Positions 38,430 to 41,421 of a DNA stretch of 41,421 bases are shown here, piece after piece. The stretch is taken from IMG/VR virus record IMGVR_UViG_3300047300_000965, positions 1 to 41,421 of that record, one strand, 5' to 3'. How positions within the stretch are numbered: position 1 is the stretch's first letter; each line of letters starts with the position of its first letter. This DNA is from a virus. Made by a program: the position numbers and the translations under genes. The notes beneath the pieces are model-generated. The model worked only from the letters and a program-made list of their open reading frames with translations, ran no database searches and had not been told where the DNA came from.

Positions 38430-40268
38430 TTATGTATCTGACGCTGGCTTTTCGCTCTCCGCTTTCGGTTCTTCCACCGTTTTCGGTGCTACATTCAGCA
38501 AGCCAAACGCCAATGTCGGCACGAACTGCATCACTTCACAGTCCCACAAGTGGTTCGCTCGCTTACCAATTCGTTTCCATTCTGGTTTTCCATTCGTGTT
38601 CATCGCACGGACTTCGCTCTCCATCTGCTCCAAGTATTCTTGTCCGCTATCAGAAGCACAAGTGTGCTTGCCCGTTCTACGCAAGCGAGAGAGTTGGTCT
38701 TTCAATGCAAGATTGGAGAAGTGATGCACACGCACAACACCGCCGCCAGCATTGACCAATCTCGCTGGTGCGTAAACTTTGGATACATTCTTCACGCCCT
38801 GTGCCGTGGTGATACGCCACGGGAAGTCATAGCGTTGGTCACCACGCAACGCAGTCCATTTGTGGATGCCGCAGTTTCGTATCACATCATCGAACTGGTC
38901 ACCGCAGTCCACATACACGAACGCTGGGATGACATCGTTCGTTTTCGCCATAGCATCGACATCCTCCCAAGTCTGCACAAACTTCCATTTCACGAGACGG
39001 CTCCTGCCGTCCATAGCCCACGAACGGATGAGACAGTAGAAGCCAGTTCTCTGCACATCGACCGTCATAAACCTTGCCCGTATCTGGTTCGTCTTTGTCC
39101 TGTCCGTATGGAGTCTGCGGGTCAGAGGGTCTATCAGAGCCTCGTCCTCCCAGCCGTCACCCTGCTTGTAGTCACCGACCGACAACTGGGAGTCAAAGGC
39201 ATCTGGCTCGTCCGACCAAAACTTGGCTCGCTCCTTCTGCATAAAGATGCGGAGGGGGTTCACATCCCCCGTAAGGTCTGCAATCGTCTTGGCTCGGAGA
39301 TACTTCTCGGCGATGGCTCCCCACGGGCGGGCACACACGGACTCCCAACTGAACCCGACATTCTCGGGTGAGGCGGTCGGTGTGGTCTGGGCGTAGAAGC
39401 CCTTGGCGTTCATCTCGTCTCGGGACGCTCGGCTGTCTCGGAACTGGTGCTTGCACCCCTCGCACTCGTATGTCGTCTCCGTGCGAATTACCGAGTAGTC
39501 GTAGTCGCCCTCATAGTTCTTGGCGTGTTCGGGTATCCGTATCTGGTCGAATGTCCAAGGCTGTCTATGTCCGCAATGCGGACACGAGAACGACCATTGC
39601 CGTCTGTCCGTAGTAAGCCATATCTCCTCCGTCTCGTCCTCGGCGTAGCCTCCTTGGCTCATAAGGATACGCTTACCAAGCCAGCCGAACGAGGTCACAC
39701 GGGCGGAGGCTTCCGCCAAGTGCCCCTTGGGATAGAGCCAAGTCTCGTCAGCCACAAGCCAGCGGATGGAACGGCGTTGGAGGTTCTTCTCGTTGAACGC
39801 CCCGAGACACCAGAAGGTCATCTCGTCCGTCTGGACTGTCGTGCCCTTCTTGCCTTGCTCCTGCGAATTGAGTTTGGCTTTCACGGGTGGGCAATTGTCC
39901 CATAGCACCCGCAACCTACTCTGCATCCAGTCGGACGCATTATGGTCTGTATCGTTGAGGTAGAGCGTTGGGGCGGGCTGACGGGCGATGATAAAGCACG
40001 ACAGCAACTCCGCCATCAAGGACTTGCCAGACTGAATGGGGGCGATGATGACCGACAATCTAATCTCGGGGTCAACACACGCCCGTAGTGGCTCTATGAG
40101 CCACGGCGTATCCTGCACTCGAAACCCAGATGGCATCGGCGAGAACGGTATCTGCTTCACATTCCGAACCAGCCAATCGACCACATCCTCCCTGTCGTCT
40201 GGCTTGAAGATGCGGCGGAGCCTCGCTTCCAACTGGTCTGCGACCCTACGCTTCTGGGACGAACTCAC
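38430..40268 (-). CDS. terL: Terminase large subunit, lambda GpA family
   Basis: A 612-residue packaging motor and endonuclease that translocates DNA into the prohead and cuts it. Walker A is APIQSGKS (76-83); Walker B with the catalytic carboxylate is RWLVADE (169-175); a Cys pair CPHC (229-232) and CEGC (269-272) suggest a zinc finger, as in GpA proteins. The nuclease domain shows FMTVDVQRTGF (Asp404), VYVDCGDQFDD (Asp454) and a late HLWDCE, which are the expected metal-binding acidic residues. Length agrees with lambda gpA (about 640). It overlaps the small subunit gene by 4 bases. The GpA family usually cuts at cos or related sites; no cos site was identified by eye. Confidence 0.93.
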   Translation of the reverse strand: MSSSQKRRVADQLEARLRRIFKPDDREDVVDWLVRNVKQIPFSPMPSGFRVQDTPWLIEPLRACVDPEIRLSVIIAPIQSGKSLMAELLSCFIIARQPAPTLYLNDTDHNASDWMQSRLRVLWDNCPPVKAKLNSQEQGKKGTTVQTDEMTFWCLGAFNEKNLQRRSIRWLVADETWLYPKGHLAEASARVTSFGWLGKRILMSQGGYAEDETEEIWLTTDRRQWSFSCPHCGHRQPWTFDQIRIPEHAKNYEGDYDYSVIRTETTYECEGCKHQFRDSRASRDEMNAKGFYAQTTPTASPENVGFSWESVCARPWGAIAEKYLRAKTIADLTGDVNPLRIFMQKERAKFWSDEPDAFDSQLSVGDYKQGDGWEDEALIDPLTRRLHTDRTKTNQIRARFMTVDVQRTGFYCLIRSWAMDGRSRLVKWKFVQTWEDVDAMAKTNDVIPAFVYVDCGDQFDDVIRNCGIHKWTALRGDQRYDFPWRITTAQGVKNVSKVYAPARLVNAGGGVVRVHHFSNLALKDQLSRLRRTGKHTCASDSGQEYLEQMESEVRAMNTNGKPEWKRIGKRANHLWDCEVMQFVPTLAFGLLNVAPKTVEEPKAESEKPASDT

Positions 40269-41080
40269 TTGTTACCGTCCTCCTGCGTCTCGCCTTCCAG
40301 TTCCTCGTCCGAATAGTCGGGGGCATACGGGTCATCAGCCTCGCCGTCAGCGTCTGGCTCACCCATCACGCCCTTCACCAACGCCCCAGCATCACCGAGG
40401 GTAGGCTCTACCTCGCCCTCTCCTGCACCCACCTCGTCATCCCCAATCTTCGGCGAGCCATCCGTCACCTCCACATTGTATTCCGAAATCTTACGGAACA
40501 GGTCATCACGAAACTCTCGAAACGCCTTCAACGCCTTCGGCGGATTGTCGGGGTTCGCCCTCGGAGCCACCGTCAGTTCCGCTCGCTCAATCGTGGAACG
40601 CAACTGACCCAGTATCTTGCCGAACCGAGCCGCCGCCTCACCAGCGTCAATCAGCCGACTCTCCTCCACCAATCTCACCTGCCTCTCCTTCTCTAAACGG
40701 AGTAGGGTCGCAATCGCCCTGTCATAGTTCGCATAAAGTTTCCCCTGTGCTGGGTCGCCCGCTTCCAAGGCTTGCATAAAAACCTGTCGGGTCATTTCGC
40801 ACAAATCGACCTGCTGTTTGATGCGGGTATCCATCTCCGTCTGCTCCCCGCCCTCGCCAGTCCCACCGCCTACTTCCCTCAACAGGCTATCCAAATCAGA
40901 CAGGTTCAGCGGTCGCACAGGCTGGCTGATGTGTCCAGCCGCTTCCATCTCGCCCTTCCTCCTCGCTCTCCACGACCTCGCCGCATCAACCGTGTCGGTA
41001 GGCATCCCCTCCTTCACCAGTTGCGACACTCGCCCCTTCGTAAGCCCAAGTGCCGTTGCGATTTCCGTTTGTGTCGCCAT
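40265..41080 (-). CDS. terS: Terminase small subunit, Nu1-like
   Basis: A 271-residue protein that starts with a winged-helix DNA-binding motif, MATQTEIATALGLTKGRVSQ, followed by LVKEGMP, as in lambda Nu1 and related small terminases, where it recognises the packaging site. Middle region is helical (oligomerisation), and the last ~60 residues are acidic and disordered (DDPYAPDYSDEELEG), a likely contact with the large subunit. ATG at 41080 was chosen because it begins the HTH; an upstream in-frame start would add a basic stretch in AT-rich DNA. Couples to the large subunit gene by a 4-base overlap. Longer than lambda Nu1 (181 aa). Confidence 0.85.
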   Translation of the reverse strand: MATQTEIATALGLTKGRVSQLVKEGMPTDTVDAARSWRARRKGEMEAAGHISQPVRPLNLSDLDSLLREVGGGTGEGGEQTEMDTRIKQQVDLCEMTRQVFMQALEAGDPAQGKLYANYDRAIATLLRLEKERQVRLVEESRLIDAGEAAARFGKILGQLRSTIERAELTVAPRANPDNPPKALKAFREFRDDLFRKISEYNVEVTDGSPKIGDDEVGAGEGEVEPTLGDAGALVKGVMGEPDADGEADDPYAPDYSDEELEGETQEDGNK

Positions 41081-41421
41081 TTTGTTTTTGAAAATTATTT
41101 TTTTTCTAAAAGTTTTTTGTAGAACCAATTATTTTTTTCCGAAAAAATTGTAATGACCGTTTATGACTGCTTCCAAAAAAAGTTAAGCAAGTTCCGCCAG
41201 TAGGCGGTGGCAGATTACCCAGCACGGAAAAAGTTGAAAAATAGATTTCCTCGGGGGGAGGGTCATAGTGACGCTGTGAATAGTTTGATTACAATTTGTT
41301 GATAAGATTGTAAGCGTGTGAGTATAAGGAATGCTAATGGTCATCTTGTGTTGCGTGTGGATTGTGTTGGTGTGCGTGTAGTTACCTTATCCATACGCTT
41401 GTGTATTGTCAACGGAGAGAG
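41081..41421 (-). promoter_or_regulatory. AT-rich region upstream of the terminase genes
   Basis: 341 bases without a confident gene. Next to the terS ATG there are long A/T runs that can fold weakly (AATTTTTT/AAAAAAATT). Around 41200 a CCGCC-TACT-GGCGG hairpin is followed 13-15 bases later on the minus strand by seven T residues, perhaps a terminator. At 41407-41412 a minus-strand TTGACA with TAAGGT 17 bases on leads to a CA-rich leader and an ATG at 41344 that opens a 53-codon frame ending at 41183; its codon use is unlike the neighbouring genes, so I do not call it. The region is likely to hold the late promoter and perhaps the packaging site. Confidence 0.4.

Noticed and set aside
41183-41344. 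53-codon minus-strand frame upstream of terS
   Set aside because: It has a CA-rich leader and an ATG, but codon use and amino acid content differ from neighbours and it covers a hairpin; not enough to call a gene.
222-41412. Calling every TTGACA a sigma70 promoter
   Set aside because: -10 matches at 16-18 bases are mostly absent and several copies are only 1-16 bases from the start codon, so a uniform promoter claim is not supported.

Overview
The window is a large piece of a tailed double-stranded DNA phage (or prophage). It carries a nearly complete lambda-type morphogenesis module on the minus strand: Nu1-like small terminase, GpA-family large terminase, gpW-like connector, lambda-family portal, S49 protease, scaffold-like protein, major capsid protein, neck proteins, tail tube candidate, tape measure, tail-tip proteins, fibres and lysis genes. 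A tape measure with no sheath protein suggests a non-contractile, siphovirus-like tail. A lipobox protein with C-terminal membrane segments beside a holin-like gene resembles a unimolecular spanin, which points to a Gram-negative host. I cannot name the host. No integrase, replication gene or recognisable endolysin is present, so the genome probably continues beyond the window.

Layout. Positions 1-2082 (plus): five small genes of unknown function. 2192-2224: terminator. 2291-3799 (minus): lysis-like membrane cassette. 3818-18833 (minus): a repeat-rich adhesin, three long fibre genes, three tail-tip proteins, tape measure, chaperone-like protein and tail tube candidate. 18858-21082 (minus): four small genes and the RNA ligase RtcB. 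21241-24228 (plus): eleven tightly overlapping small genes that break into the minus-strand late region. 24215-25991 (minus): head-tail completion genes. 26056-32287 (minus): two small genes, a GNAT acetyltransferase, capsid, scaffold, protease, portal and connector. 32321-35612 (minus): a tandemly duplicated two-gene cassette whose larger proteins carry a JAMM-like metalloprotease signature. 35613-38429: 2.8 kb without credible genes except tRNA-Trp(CCA) and tRNA-Thr(TGT), but dense in hairpins and long-range inverted repeats. 38430-41080 (minus): terminase subunits. 41081-41421: AT-rich upstream region.

The strongest candidate for something undescribed is the 35.8-38.4 kb region. It has two perfect 13-bp long-range helices, many nested hairpins (UUCG and GNRA tetraloops among them) and seven copies of AAAGTG on one strand within 0.95 kb. 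It lies beside phage tRNAs. This is the setting and character of giant ornate phage RNAs such as GOLLD and ROOL, but I cannot assign it to either family by eye. RtcB and the tRNAs suggest an RNA-repair or tRNA-supply strategy. The JAMM-like pair could act in virion maturation or against host ubiquitin-like conjugation.

Gene expression signals are unusual. Most genes lack a Shine-Dalgarno sequence and have CA-rich leaders, often ending ACGACTATG or similar. The hexamer TTGACA recurs on the coding strand at gene junctions, often overlapping the upstream stop codon. Two intrinsic terminators run directly into the next start codon.
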